Assembly: GCF_040227235.1 (NCBI RefSeq)
Contig: NZ_JBELNZ010000002.1
Span: forward strand, 186,001-250,000
Reading direction: 5' to 3'
Length of the DNA: 64,000 bases
Source: Parafrigoribacterium_A soli
GTDB taxonomy: Bacteria; Actinomycetota; Actinomycetes; Actinomycetales; Microbacteriaceae
Position 1 is the first letter of the stretch. Every line of letters begins with the position of its first letter. The translations under genes and the position numbers were made by a program. The notes under the pieces were generated by a model that worked only from the letters and a program-made list of their open reading frames with translations, did no database searches and was not told the origin of the DNA. Below are positions 1 to 8,208 of the stretch, in pieces.

Positions 1-105
1 ATTGCCGAAGGACGTGCAGCTGCGTCTATGGTTGATCGGTATCTTGAGGGGGAAACGCTCCTGCCCTTCCCGGTCAAGCCGACCGATAAGGCCATCGCGC
101 TTTAG
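1..105 (+). CDS. gltD: Glutamate synthase small subunit, C-terminal end (partial)
   Basis: Only the last 34 codons are in the window, open from base 1 to a TAG stop. The peptide has the AEGR-AAASMVDRYLEG pattern seen at the end of NADPH-dependent GltD, where the last Rossmann helix is followed by a short tail with a LPFPVKP-type sequence. GltD supplies electrons from NADPH to the large subunit for glutamate synthesis from glutamine and 2-oxoglutarate. The pyruvate kinase gene follows closely, an order I know from related actinobacteria. The short length limits certainty. Confidence 0.72.
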   Translation: MAEGRAAASMVDRYLEGETLLPFPVKPTDKAIAL

Positions 106-162
106 ATTTTGTGCGCCAAGCGCGCAATCACCACCATTGCAGGTCCCACACAGAAGGAAGTT

Positions 163-1608
163 ATGAGACGAGCCAAAATCGTCGCGACGCTTGGCCCGGC
201 CACGTCGAGTTACGAAAACATCAGGGCGATCATCGACGCGGGCGTTGACGTCGCGCGCATGAACCTCAGTCACGGAAGCTATGACGTGCACGAGGAGGTC
301 TACGCGAACGTGCGCAAGGCCGCCGAGGATGCCGACAAGCCGGTCGCCGTGCTCGTCGACCTCCAGGGACCCAAGATTCGTCTCGGCAAGTTCGAGGCCG
401 GCCCTTACGAACTCGCGGTGGGAGACGTCTTCAAGATCACCACCGAGGAGGTCGTCGGCACCAGGGAGCTGTCTGGCACGACCTTCAAGGGACTGCCGCA
501 GGATGTGTCGCCTGGCGACTTCCTGCTGATTGACGACGGCAAGGTGAAGGTTCAGGTCGTCGAGACCGACGGCACGGTCGTGACGACCAAGGTCATCGTC
601 GGTGGACCGGTCTCGAACAACAAGGGCATCAACCTGCCCGGCGTTGCCGTCAACGTGCCCGCCCTCTCCGAGAAGGACGAGGCCGACCTGCGCTGGGGCC
701 TGCGCCTCGGTGCCGATCTGATCGCCCTCTCCTTCGTGCGCAACGCGGATGACGTCACCCGCGTCCACGAAATCATGGCCGAGGAGGGCCGCAGACTTCC
801 CGTCATCGCCAAGATCGAAAAGCCCCAGGCGGTCGATCACCTCGAGGAGATCATCGACGCGTTCGACGCGATCATGGTCGCCCGCGGCGACCTGGGCGTC
901 GAGTTGCCGCTCGAGGCAGTGCCGATCGTGCAGAAGCGCGCGGTGGAGCTCGCTCGAAGGATGGCGAAGCCCGTCATCGTCGCGACGCAGATGCTCGAAT
1001 CGATGATCTCAAGCCCGGTTCCGACGCGCGCGGAGACCTCCGACGTCGCGAACGCCGTGCTCGATGGCGCCGATGCTGTGATGCTGAGCGGCGAGACCAG
1101 CGTCGGCGAGTATCCGGTGATCACCGTGCAGACGATGGCCAAGATCATCGAGTCGACCGAGGACCACGGGCTCGAACGCATCGCCGACCTCGGCACGAAG
1201 CCGCGCACCCAGGGCGGCGCGCTCACGCTTGCGGCGGCCGAGGTCGCGGACTTTGTCGATGCCAAGTACGTCTGCGTGTTCACCGAGAGCGGCGATTCCG
1301 CACGACGGATGTCACGCTTGCGTGTGAAGATCCCGATGAAGGCGTTCACGCCCGACCAGGCGATCCGACGTCGGATGGCGCTGACCTGGGGCATCGAGTC
1401 CTTCCTGGTCGACCGCGTCACCCACACCGACGCGATGTTCCACCAGGTCGACGAAATCCTCCTGGGCAGCAACCTCGCCGAGGTGGGCGATAAGGTCGTC
1501 GTCATCTCCGGATCCCCTCCCGGAATCTCCGGCTCGACCAACGACCTGCGCGTGCACCGCGTGGGCGACGCGGTCAATGCCGAGGCGCCGGTCTGGAAGA
1601 CCGAGTAG
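163..1608 (+). CDS. pyk: Pyruvate kinase
   Basis: This 481-residue protein matches the usual 470–500 residues of bacterial pyruvate kinase, which makes ATP and pyruvate from phosphoenolpyruvate in the last step of glycolysis. The N-terminus RRAKIVATLGPATSS, the RMNLSHG loop, the active-site stretch IAKIEKPQAVDHLEEI and the MVARGDLGVE and ATQMLESM motifs are all visible, followed by the C-terminal allosteric domain. The ATG at 163 was chosen because an AGAAGGAAG ribosome site lies just upstream. An in-frame TTG at 109 would add 18 residues that do not look like the family. A strong hairpin follows the stop. Confidence 0.97.
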   Translation: MRRAKIVATLGPATSSYENIRAIIDAGVDVARMNLSHGSYDVHEEVYANVRKAAEDADKPVAVLVDLQGPKIRLGKFEAGPYELAVGDVFKITTEEVVGTRELSGTTFKGLPQDVSPGDFLLIDDGKVKVQVVETDGTVVTTKVIVGGPVSNNKGINLPGVAVNVPALSEKDEADLRWGLRLGADLIALSFVRNADDVTRVHEIMAEEGRRLPVIAKIEKPQAVDHLEEIIDAFDAIMVARGDLGVELPLEAVPIVQKRAVELARRMAKPVIVATQMLESMISSPVPTRAETSDVANAVLDGADAVMLSGETSVGEYPVITVQTMAKIIESTEDHGLERIADLGTKPRTQGGALTLAAAEVADFVDAKYVCVFTESGDSARRMSRLRVKIPMKAFTPDQAIRRRMALTWGIESFLVDRVTHTDAMFHQVDEILLGSNLAEVGDKVVVISGSPPGISGSTNDLRVHRVGDAVNAEAPVWKTE

Positions 1609-1627
1609 TCGAAGCTGAACGCGCTCG

Positions 1628-1658
1628 TGGGCGCCTCCCTCATCGAGGGAGGCGCCCA
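1628..1658. terminator. Bidirectional terminator between pyk and the permease gene
   Basis: A perfect 13-bp stem (TGGGCGCCTCCCT pairing with AGGGAGGCGCCCA) encloses a 5-base loop. It lies between the convergent stops of pyk (1608) and the permease gene (1672). The T-run after it is short (GTTTGGT), so termination is inferred from the stem strength and position. Confidence 0.8.
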
Positions 1659-1671
1659 CTGCCGTTTGGTA

Positions 1672-3162
1672 CTAGGAGAGCACGTCGCGCAGGAATTCGG
1701 GATTCACGGCACGACGTGCGCGCGAGATCAGGAACCCGACGAGGAGCAGTGCGAAGGGCAGCAGGATCAGCACCCAGCCCATGGGGCTGAGTCCCCAGGG
1801 CGTGACGGACGGATCGACCCCCTCGGCGACCGTGCCTGCAAGCAGGCCGAATCGCGACATCAGCAGGTACTCGCCGAGCGCGAGGCCGATGATGGCCACC
1901 ACCGGCGCGATCATCGTCTGGAAGACGTTCTCCTCGGCCCGGTTCTTGCGGAAGTACGCGATCACCGCGATGCAGACCATGATCTCGATGAGGACGATCG
2001 CGACCACCGCGAGGCCACTGAACCAATAGAACAGGTTGAGTACGGGATCGAGCTGGAAGATCGCGAAGATCACGATCACGAGGCCACTGATGATCGAGGT
2101 GACCATCGATGCATTGCTCGGCGCACCGCGACCGTTGACCCTGCCGAGCCTCGCCGGCAGCACGCCGCCGCGACCCATCGCGAAGAGGTAGCGGCTGGCC
2201 GCGTTCTGGAACGCGAGCAGTCCCGCGAACAGGCTGGACAGCACGAGGATGCTCATGATCGTCGCCATCCACTGTCCGACGTACTGCGTCGCGAGCGAGA
2301 AGAGCACCGATGCGGGATCGGCGAGGTCGCTCGAGCGCTTCGCCGTCTCCTCGACCACATGGGACGCGCCCATGCCCGTGACCATCGCAAAGGCGGTCAG
2401 GGCGAACAGCACCGTGATTGCGGCGACCGCGAGGTAGGTGGCGCGGGGCACGACCTTCTTCGGGTTCTTCGACTCCTCGCCGTAGATCGCGGTGGCCTCG
2501 AAGCCGATGAAAGAGGCGAAGGCAAAGGCGAAGGCGATACCGGCGGAACCGGCCAGGCCGCCGGCCAGAATCGCGGCCGGGTTGAACGAGGCCCACACGT
2601 CGATTCCGTCGGGGCCGCCGCTGGCAAGGATGATGACCGCCGTAACGACGAGCGCGGCGAGTTCGCACAGCATCAGTACGCCGAGCACCTTCGCACCGAC
2701 GTCGACGCGCAACAGCGACAGCACCGTGACGACGATCCAGGCGACGAGCGACCAGGCCCACCAGGGCATGATGCCCAACTGCCCGGAGATGACCCCGCCG
2801 AAGAAGCCGAAGATCGCCAGCTGCACGGCGAGGTACGCCAGGATCGACACAAAGGCCGAGGCGATTCCCGCGTTCCGGCCGAGACCGCGGCCGATGTAGG
2901 CGAAGAACGCCCCGGCATTGGTCACCCGCTGGCTCATCGCTGCGTAGCCGACGCTGAACAGGAGCAGGGTGATTCCGACGACAAGGTAGGCACCGGGGGC
3001 CGCGGCACCGTTGCCCGCCACAACCGCCACGGGCACGGCTCCGGTCATGCCGACGAGCGGTGCGGCTGCTGCTACGACGAAGAAGACGATGCCGATGGTG
3101 CCGAGGCGACCCTTCTGCAGGGAGGTTCGGGACTCATCGGCTATTTTTTCGGTAAGCGCCAT
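1672..3162 (-). CDS. APC-superfamily amino acid/amine permease
   Basis: This 496-residue integral membrane protein has about 12–14 hydrophobic segments. The N-terminal GTIGIVFFVVAAAAPLVGMTG and FAYIGRGLGRN regions and the central FIGFEATAIYGEESKNPKK stretch are typical of the amino acid/polyamine/organocation family. It should import an amino acid or amine with protons across the cytoplasmic membrane. The ATG at 3162 follows a TGAGGAG site, whereas a start at 3186 would include that site in the protein. It is divergent from the acetoacetate-decarboxylase-like gene, and two copies of the cluster operator lie between them. The relation to PuuP-type transporters is inferred from neighbouring puuA- and puuD-like genes. 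The substrate is unknown. Confidence 0.88.
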   Translation of the reverse strand: MALTEKIADESRTSLQKGRLGTIGIVFFVVAAAAPLVGMTGAVPVAVVAGNGAAAPGAYLVVGITLLLFSVGYAAMSQRVTNAGAFFAYIGRGLGRNAGIASAFVSILAYLAVQLAIFGFFGGVISGQLGIMPWWAWSLVAWIVVTVLSLLRVDVGAKVLGVLMLCELAALVVTAVIILASGGPDGIDVWASFNPAAILAGGLAGSAGIAFAFAFASFIGFEATAIYGEESKNPKKVVPRATYLAVAAITVLFALTAFAMVTGMGASHVVEETAKRSSDLADPASVLFSLATQYVGQWMATIMSILVLSSLFAGLLAFQNAASRYLFAMGRGGVLPARLGRVNGRGAPSNASMVTSIISGLVIVIFAIFQLDPVLNLFYWFSGLAVVAIVLIEIMVCIAVIAYFRKNRAEENVFQTMIAPVVAIIGLALGEYLLMSRFGLLAGTVAEGVDPSVTPWGLSPMGWVLILLPFALLLVGFLISRARRAVNPEFLRDVLS

Positions 3163-3196
3163 GGAGATACTCCTCATTGAGTTCATCGGTGCACAG

Positions 3197-3216
3197 ATCG
3201 TCCGTATCCGAACGAG
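3197..3216. promoter_or_regulatory. Cluster operator copy A (upstream of the permease gene)
   Basis: This 20-bp imperfect inverted repeat has half-sites ATCGTCCGTA and CTCGTTCGGA (the second read on the other strand). It matches four further copies in the cluster with consensus half-site ATCRTTYGGA. It lies 35 bp before the permease start. Binding by the cluster MarR protein is inferred. Confidence 0.7.
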
Positions 3217-3277
3217 TTAGCTATACCTTGGCGAACGACGGAACGGCCGTCAAGGGGCGCGCCGACATTCCTCGGGA

Positions 3278-3297
3278 TTCATTTGGATACGAACCAT
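3278..3297. promoter_or_regulatory. Cluster operator copy B (upstream of the acetoacetate-decarboxylase-like gene)
   Basis: The half-sites are TTCATTTGGA and, on the other strand, ATGGTTCGTA. The site covers the expected −35 position of the promoter whose −10 box TACACT is at 3312–3317, which suits repression. Confidence 0.7.
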
Positions 3298-3311
3298 CCG
3301 GCTGACTGGGC

Positions 3312-3317
3312 TACACT
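3312..3317 (+). promoter_or_regulatory. −10 box of a probably leaderless promoter
   Basis: TACACT ends 8 nt before the ATG at 3326 and there is no purine-rich ribosome site between them, so transcription probably begins at or next to the start codon. Confidence 0.55.
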
Positions 3318-3325
3318 CTGGCGCT

Positions 3326-4135
3326 ATGACTGAACTCACAGGATTTCTGCCGCCATTGACCCCGCGCGGCACGAGCTCGCTCGTTCCCCCGCCGCCGTGG
3401 CACTACTCGGGCACCCTGTTGACCGTCGAATACAGGACCGATCCGGCCAACATCCGCGCCATCCTGCCGGCCGATCTCGAACTGGCTCCGGATGACGCCG
3501 GAGCCGTCGCTCTCATCTGGGCCGACTGGCAGTCCTGCAGTGAGGGCGGCCTCGAACTGCTCGACCCCATCCGTTCGCAGTATCTGGAGGCGTTCGTGGT
3601 CGTGCGGTGCTCCTACCAGGGCACGATCTACAGCCGCTGCGTCGCGATCTGGGTGACCAAGGACTTCGCGATCGGCCGGGGATGGTTCCAGGGCTACCCG
3701 AAGAAGATGGGCTCGATCCAGGTCACCCGCATCTTCAATCGCGGCAAGGCTACGCCGCGGCTCGAACCCGGGGCACAGCTCGGCGCGTCGCTGGCCGCCT
3801 ACGACCACCGCCTCGCATCCGCCGTCGTCACGCTTCGAGAGCCATCGGAGACGAATGGCTTCGTCAATGGGCATCGGATGCTGCACAGCCGCTTCATGCC
3901 CTCCATCGCCAAGGACCAGGGCCTCTCGCTCGACCAGCTCGTTTCCATGGGTGGCGTCGACCTTGACCTCGGACAGGCGTGGAGCGGCGACGCGGAACTG
4001 TCGCTGGCCGACTCGCCCTGGGACGAGCTGCACTCCATCCTGCCCGTCGCCGAGGTCATCGGCGGCTACTACCGCGAGGTCGGCACGACCTTCGACGGGG
4101 GAGTGCTGATGCTCGATCGCTCGCGAGCGGTGTGA
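3326..4135 (+). CDS. Acetoacetate decarboxylase (ADC) superfamily protein
   Basis: This 269-residue protein carries the YPKK motif (Lys126–Lys127) in FQGYPKKMGSIQVTR. It corresponds to the Schiff-base lysine and the adjacent pKa-lowering lysine of acetoacetate decarboxylase. The surrounding pattern, including PPPPWHYSGTLLTVEYRTDP at the N-terminus and the central SYQGTIYSRCVAIWV, is that of the superfamily. Members decarboxylate β-keto acids or catalyse aldol/dehydration reactions through a lysine imine. It is divergent from the permease gene and controlled by the shared operator. No acetone or acetoacetate genes lie nearby, so a C–C lyase or hydratase step late in the ring-cleavage route is a plausible role, by inference only. 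Confidence 0.85.
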   Translation: MTELTGFLPPLTPRGTSSLVPPPPWHYSGTLLTVEYRTDPANIRAILPADLELAPDDAGAVALIWADWQSCSEGGLELLDPIRSQYLEAFVVVRCSYQGTIYSRCVAIWVTKDFAIGRGWFQGYPKKMGSIQVTRIFNRGKATPRLEPGAQLGASLAAYDHRLASAVVTLREPSETNGFVNGHRMLHSRFMPSIAKDQGLSLDQLVSMGGVDLDLGQAWSGDAELSLADSPWDELHSILPVAEVIGGYYREVGTTFDGGVLMLDRSRAV

Positions 4136-4144
4136 GGTGCGGGC

Positions 4145-5494
4145 CTAGTAGTCCTCGAGATACTCGTCGAGTTCCCACGGCGTGACAACTCGGGTCGTGG
4201 GGTCCTCGACCTCCGACTCGTAGCGCTGAACTTCGTCGCGCTTGAGCACCGTGAACACGTCGATGAAGGCCTCGCCGAGTGCCTCGCGCAGCACGGTGTT
4301 CGCATCGAGCGCATCGAGTGCAGCCGAGAGCGATTCCGGGAGCACCGCGGCGGCCTCGTTCTGGTACGCCCAGCCGTCTGCCGCCGGCGGAACCTGCAGC
4401 TTTCTGATGAGCCCGTCGAGGCCTGCCGCGAGGATGGAGGCGATGATCAGGTACGGGTTAGCCGTTCCATCGCCCACCCGGATCTCCAGCCGCGTTCCCT
4501 CGCCGCGCTCGGGAGGCACCCTCAGCATCGTGCTGCGGTTGTCGTGGCCCCAGTTCGCCCGATAGGGAGCGAGCGTGTCGGGACCGAGTCGCTTATAGGC
4601 GTTGATCGTCGGGTTGGTGAGGGAGACGAGCGCCGGCGCGTTCTCCAGTATTCCGGCAATGAGCTGGTTCGCCGTTTCGGAGAGCTCTCCGTCCGCCGTG
4701 CACATCAGGTTCTTTCCCGCGCTGTCGACGACCGAGAAATGCAGGTGGAATCCGCTCCCGCCCTCGTCGGTCCAGGGGCGCCCGACGAAGGTCGCGAGCT
4801 TGCCCGAGCGGGCGATGATGTCCTTCACCGCGGTCTTGAACAGGAACGTGCGATCGGCGGCAAGCAGTGCCTCGCTGTGCCAGAGGTTGATCTCGTATTG
4901 CGATGGGCTGAACTCGTGGTTGCCCGCGAACACGCCGATGTCCATCTTGTCGAGCTGGCGCATGAGGTTCAGGAAGAGTCCCTCCGGGTCGACCCAGGCG
5001 CCGGTGGTGTAGACACGTCCCGTGTGCTCGATGGCCCTGCGCCATCCAGTCTCACCCCGCTCCGCGATGTAGAACTCGAGCTCCGGACCCACGATCGGAG
5101 TGAGTCCGAGTTCCGCGTAGCGGGCGATCACCCGCTTGAGCACGGCCCGCGGTGCGACCTGGCTTTCGGAACCGTCGGGGTTGTACGCGTCGGCAAGGAT
5201 CAGCGCGACGCCGGGTTCCCACGGCATCGCCGTGAGCGTGGACGGATCAACGGCCGCGACGAGGTCCGGCAGACCGCTTGACATGATGTCGTCGCCGTCG
5301 AGCACGCCGCCTCGCGTCGTGGTGATCCACACTCCCTGGCAGAAGGTTGCGCCCTTCGCAACCGAGTGCGAGAACTGGCTGACAAGCAGGTCCTTCGACC
5401 TCGTGATTCCCAGCACGTCGGGGAAGATCAGCCGGAGCACATCAATGCCCCTGGCCTCCAACTCGTCCTGCAGAGCAGCTACGTCGATGCTCAT
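4145..5494 (-). CDS. Glutamine-synthetase-like γ-glutamyl amine ligase
   Basis: This 449-residue protein has the glutamine synthetase fold. It has an N-terminal β-grasp region (LRLIFPDVLGITRSKDL), the metal-binding PELEFYI and NHEFSPSQYEINL stretches, GGSGFHLHFS, and TINAYKRLGPDTLAPYRANWGHDNRST. The last motif, with WGHDNR rather than the NRSASIRIP context of housekeeping GlnA, is typical of PuuA, IpuC and TdnQ-type enzymes that join glutamate to an amine using ATP. The adenylylation motif of GlnA is not seen. It is divergent from a glutamine-amidotransferase-like gene, with operator C between them. It ends 9 bp from the ADC-family gene. The role as an amine γ-glutamyl ligase is well supported; the amine is unknown. 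Confidence 0.87.
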   Translation of the reverse strand: MSIDVAALQDELEARGIDVLRLIFPDVLGITRSKDLLVSQFSHSVAKGATFCQGVWITTTRGGVLDGDDIMSSGLPDLVAAVDPSTLTAMPWEPGVALILADAYNPDGSESQVAPRAVLKRVIARYAELGLTPIVGPELEFYIAERGETGWRRAIEHTGRVYTTGAWVDPEGLFLNLMRQLDKMDIGVFAGNHEFSPSQYEINLWHSEALLAADRTFLFKTAVKDIIARSGKLATFVGRPWTDEGGSGFHLHFSVVDSAGKNLMCTADGELSETANQLIAGILENAPALVSLTNPTINAYKRLGPDTLAPYRANWGHDNRSTMLRVPPERGEGTRLEIRVGDGTANPYLIIASILAAGLDGLIRKLQVPPAADGWAYQNEAAAVLPESLSAALDALDANTVLREALGEAFIDVFTVLKRDEVQRYESEVEDPTTRVVTPWELDEYLEDY

Positions 5495-5521
5495 CTGTAT
5501 ATCCAGCTCCTTTGCCGGTAG

Positions 5522-5541
5522 ATCGTTCGGATAGAAACGAT
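5522..5541. promoter_or_regulatory. Cluster operator copy C (between the ligase and amidotransferase-like genes)
   Basis: The half-sites are ATCGTTCGGA, which matches the consensus, and ATCGTTTCTA on the other strand. Overlapping −10-like boxes lie just to the right (GATACT on plus at 5548–5553, TAGTAT on minus at 5554–5549), so one operator could control both genes. Confidence 0.72.
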
Positions 5542-5616
5542 TAGTGAGATACTAAGCCACATCGCCGAGAGTGCGGGTCATCCGGCGCGCGATCGACCAC
5601 CAGTGAAAGGGGCAGC

Positions 5617-6321
5617 GTGAGAGCCCTGTTCGTGATGCACGACCACCTCAGCCCCACCGGCCCCGTCTCCGAACACCTTCGCGGTCGCGGCTTCGCCGTC
5701 GACGAGATCCTCGTGGTCGACGAGGCAAACTTCCACACACCGAACGTACCCTTCGCGTTCCCTGATGCGGCTGAGTACGACCTCATCGTGCCGATGGGGG
5801 CACCCTGGGGCGCGTGGGACGACGACCGCATCGGCCACTGGCTGCTGCCCGAGATCGCGTGGGTCCGGGACGCCGTCATCGGGGACATCCCGGTGCTGGG
5901 CATCTGCTTCGGAGGCCAGCTCATGGCCAGGGCGCTCGGTGGCACGGTCGCGCGAGCTCGCAGGCCCGAGATCGGATGGACGGCGATCCACAGCGACGAC
6001 ACCTCGATCGTCCCCTCCGGTCCGTGGTTCCAGTTCCACTACGACAGCTGGACGGTGCCGGCGGGCGCCAGCGAACTCGCTCGCAATTCCACGGCATCCC
6101 AGGCCTTCGTGTACGGCCGCAGCTTGGCCCTGCAGTTCCACCCCGAACTCACGCCGAGCGGCCTCGAGGGCTGGTTGAACGAGAGCGGCCGACAGCAGGT
6201 GCGCGACGACGGCCAGGATCCGGATGCGCTGCTCGAGCACACCCGTGCAGAGGAGGGCGCGGCCGCGGCGCGCACCGTGGCGCTGCTCGACGCGTATCTC
6301 GAACGGATTGCGCGCCTCTAG
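5617..6321 (+). CDS. Class I glutamine-amidotransferase-like hydrolase
   Basis: This 234-residue protein has the class I amidotransferase triad. The nucleophile elbow is VLGICFGGQ (Cys97), with the partner histidine and glutamate in LQFHPELTP. There is no fused synthetase domain. Stand-alone members hydrolyse γ-glutamyl amides, and in aniline degradation (TdnQ/TdnT) such a protein accompanies a glutamine-synthetase-like ligase, as here. The GTG at 5617 follows a GGGGCAG site. It is divergent from the ligase gene, with operator C between, and its stop overlaps the P450 stop by 4 nt in convergent orientation. The substrate is inferred to be a γ-glutamyl amide. Confidence 0.85.
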   Translation: MRALFVMHDHLSPTGPVSEHLRGRGFAVDEILVVDEANFHTPNVPFAFPDAAEYDLIVPMGAPWGAWDDDRIGHWLLPEIAWVRDAVIGDIPVLGICFGGQLMARALGGTVARARRPEIGWTAIHSDDTSIVPSGPWFQFHYDSWTVPAGASELARNSTASQAFVYGRSLALQFHPELTPSGLEGWLNESGRQQVRDDGQDPDALLEHTRAEEGAAAARTVALLDAYLERIARL

Positions 6322-7571
6322 CCCGCAAGCTCCACCCGCACGGGAAACCTCTTGATTCCATTGACGAAGTTGCTGCGCAGGTGGTCGAGGGTGCCGATCT
6401 GCTCCATGCCCGCAATTCTCGGCAGGAGTGTTTCGAACATGATGCGGATCTCGAGCCGCGCGAGCGCGTTGCCCATGCACATGTGCGGGCCACCGCGACC
6501 GAAGGCCATGTGCTCGTTGGGATTGCGGGTGACGTCCATTCGGTAGGGATCGACGAAGACCTCTGGGTCGCGATTGCCCGCCGCGAACCAGGTCACGACC
6601 TTGTCGCCCTCCTTGATCGCCTGCCCGTTGATCTCGGTGTCCTTCGTGGCGGTGCGCCTGAAGTGGTACACGGGGCTGGCGAGGCGAAGCAGCTCCTCCA
6701 CCGCCCAGGGGATGAGCTCCGGGCGCTCCTGCAGGAGCGCGAGCTGGTCGGGATTCTGCATGAGGTGGTTCATCGAGTGGGTGATCGTGTGACGCGTGGT
6801 CTCATTGCCCGCGACCACGAGCAGCAGGAAGTAGCTGTTGAAGTCCCGCTCCGAGAGCGGGACGCCATCCATCGGCTCCTGGTTGATGAGCCTCGAAACC
6901 AGGTCAGTGCCGTCGCCGCCGAGTCGCTGGCGCTCGAGCTCGTGTCCGTAGTAGAACACCTCCTGCGCGGCGGGGGAGCGGAACGGCAGCAGCCGATACT
7001 TCTCGCTCTCCTCCGAGGACGCGAGCACGTCGGCGTGCTCGGGGTCGGTGTTGCCGATCATCCGATTGCCCCAGTCGATGAGCTTGTAGATGTCGGCGTC
7101 GGGCACGTCGAGCATTCGGGCCAGAACCCGGATGGGGAAGTCGGCTGCGACCTCGGCCACGAAGTCGAATTCCTTCTTCGCGAAGGCGGCGTCGAGCGTG
7201 CTCGCTGTTAGCCCGCGCAGGAAGGTCTCGTAGCCGGCGACCGCCTTGGGCGTGAACTCGCCCTGCATGAGGCGGCGGAGCGCCCGATGACGCACGCCAT
7301 CGGTCTCGAGCATGGACTTGCGCGCTTCGATCTGATCGGCGTCGAGTTCCTCGGTGCTCACTCCGCCGCGCTCGCTTGAGAAGGTCTCGGTGTCGCGCAG
7401 GACGCCGACGATGTCGTGGTACCGCGTCAGCGACCAGAAGCCGGAGTTGGGCGCTTCCTCCTCGTCCCAGTGCACGGGGGCGTTCGCGCGCAACGCGTCG
7501 AAGACGGCCCAGGGCTGGCCACTCTCGAACAGATCCAGATCAGCAAGGGTCACGTTCGTCATTGAACTCAA
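6318..7571 (-). CDS. Cytochrome P450 (class I, soluble)
   Basis: This 417-residue soluble P450 has the I-helix oxygen-activation motif AGNETT (254–259), the K-helix ExxR (Glu293–Arg296) and the heme loop FGRGGPHMCMG with heme-ligand Cys365. The heme loop has one residue more than the classical FxxGxxxCxG, as in CYP124, CYP125 and CYP188 relatives. It has no membrane anchor. The redox partners are probably the ferredoxin and reductase at 12320–13737. The TTG at 7571 has GGAGG 5 nt upstream. An ATG at 7562 is possible but poorly spaced. It is controlled from operator D. Ring hydroxylation or oxidative C–N cleavage is inferred. Confidence 0.93.
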   Translation of the reverse strand: MSSMTNVTLADLDLFESGQPWAVFDALRANAPVHWDEEEAPNSGFWSLTRYHDIVGVLRDTETFSSERGGVSTEELDADQIEARKSMLETDGVRHRALRRLMQGEFTPKAVAGYETFLRGLTASTLDAAFAKKEFDFVAEVAADFPIRVLARMLDVPDADIYKLIDWGNRMIGNTDPEHADVLASSEESEKYRLLPFRSPAAQEVFYYGHELERQRLGGDGTDLVSRLINQEPMDGVPLSERDFNSYFLLLVVAGNETTRHTITHSMNHLMQNPDQLALLQERPELIPWAVEELLRLASPVYHFRRTATKDTEINGQAIKEGDKVVTWFAAGNRDPEVFVDPYRMDVTRNPNEHMAFGRGGPHMCMGNALARLEIRIMFETLLPRIAGMEQIGTLDHLRSNFVNGIKRFPVRVELAG

Positions 7572-7587
7572 CTCATCCTCCGGGGAT

Positions 7588-7607
7588 ATTGTTTGGGTGC
7601 GAACAAT
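7588..7607. promoter_or_regulatory. Cluster operator copy D (between the P450 gene and marR)
   Basis: The half-sites are ATTGTTTGGG and, on the other strand, ATTGTTCGCA. The site lies 16 bp before the P450 start. The likely marR −10 box (TAGAGT, 7675–7680) is about 70 bp away, so the P450 promoter is the more likely direct target. Confidence 0.72.
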
Positions 7608-7708
7608 CTACACCCCTAGTCGACTTCTTTCGACCCGCGAGAGTGCCCCACCGTGTGCCACTGAACTTCTGAACTAGAGTTGCGACCGGGCTACATCAAG
7701 GAGACCTC

Positions 7709-8203
7709 ATGCCAGGACCCCACACCCTCGCTGAGACGGAGCGCGAGGTCGAGAAGCGCCTCGGCAAGCTGCCGATCGACTACACCTCGATGGCGGTCGC
7801 ATCGAACCTCTTTCGCGCCGCGAACGCCGTTCGCAACCACCTTGAGCGCACGGTGCTGTCGGAGAACGATCTTTCCTGGACCGCATTCGTTGTGCTCTGG
7901 GTCACCTGGATCTGGGAGCCGATCGAGACCAGGCAGATCGCCCTCGAGGGCGGCTTCTCGAAGGCAACGCTCACGGGCGTGCTCTCGACGCTCGAGAACC
8001 GCGGCTGGGTCGTCAGGGAGAAGAGCGAAACCGACGGGCGGCTCGTGCTCGTGCGTATGACCGCCGCCGGCCGCGAGCTCATGACCAAGCTCTTTCCCGC
8101 CTTTAACGAGCAGGAACGCCACGTCGCGAGTCCCGTGCCGAGCGGCAAACGCGGAGAGTTCGCGGAACTGCTGCGGCTCGTCACGGCCAACGTCGAGAAG
8201 TAG
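7709..8203 (+). CDS. MarR-family transcriptional regulator
   Basis: This 164-residue protein has the MarR winged-helix layout: an N-terminal helix, LSWTAFVVLWVTWIWEPIETRQIALEGGFSKATLTGVLSTLENRGWV (scaffold and recognition helices) and the wing VVREKSETDGRLVLVRMTAAG. MarR proteins are dimers that usually repress neighbouring catabolic genes and release DNA on binding an aromatic ligand. It is the only regulator in the island, so it is the natural candidate for binding the five shared inverted repeats. A good ribosome site (AAGGAGACCTC) precedes the ATG. Its stop is 5 bp from that of the convergent hydrolase gene. Confidence 0.93.
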   Translation: MPGPHTLAETEREVEKRLGKLPIDYTSMAVASNLFRAANAVRNHLERTVLSENDLSWTAFVVLWVTWIWEPIETRQIALEGGFSKATLTGVLSTLENRGWVVREKSETDGRLVLVRMTAAGRELMTKLFPAFNEQERHVASPVPSGKRGEFAELLRLVTANVEK

Positions 8204-8208
8204 GCAGG

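Noticed and set aside
1627..3180. Long plus-strand open frame opposite the permease gene
   Set aside because: It is a composition-driven shadow: very rich in Arg, Asp, Glu and His, with no family pattern, while the minus strand encodes a clear permease.
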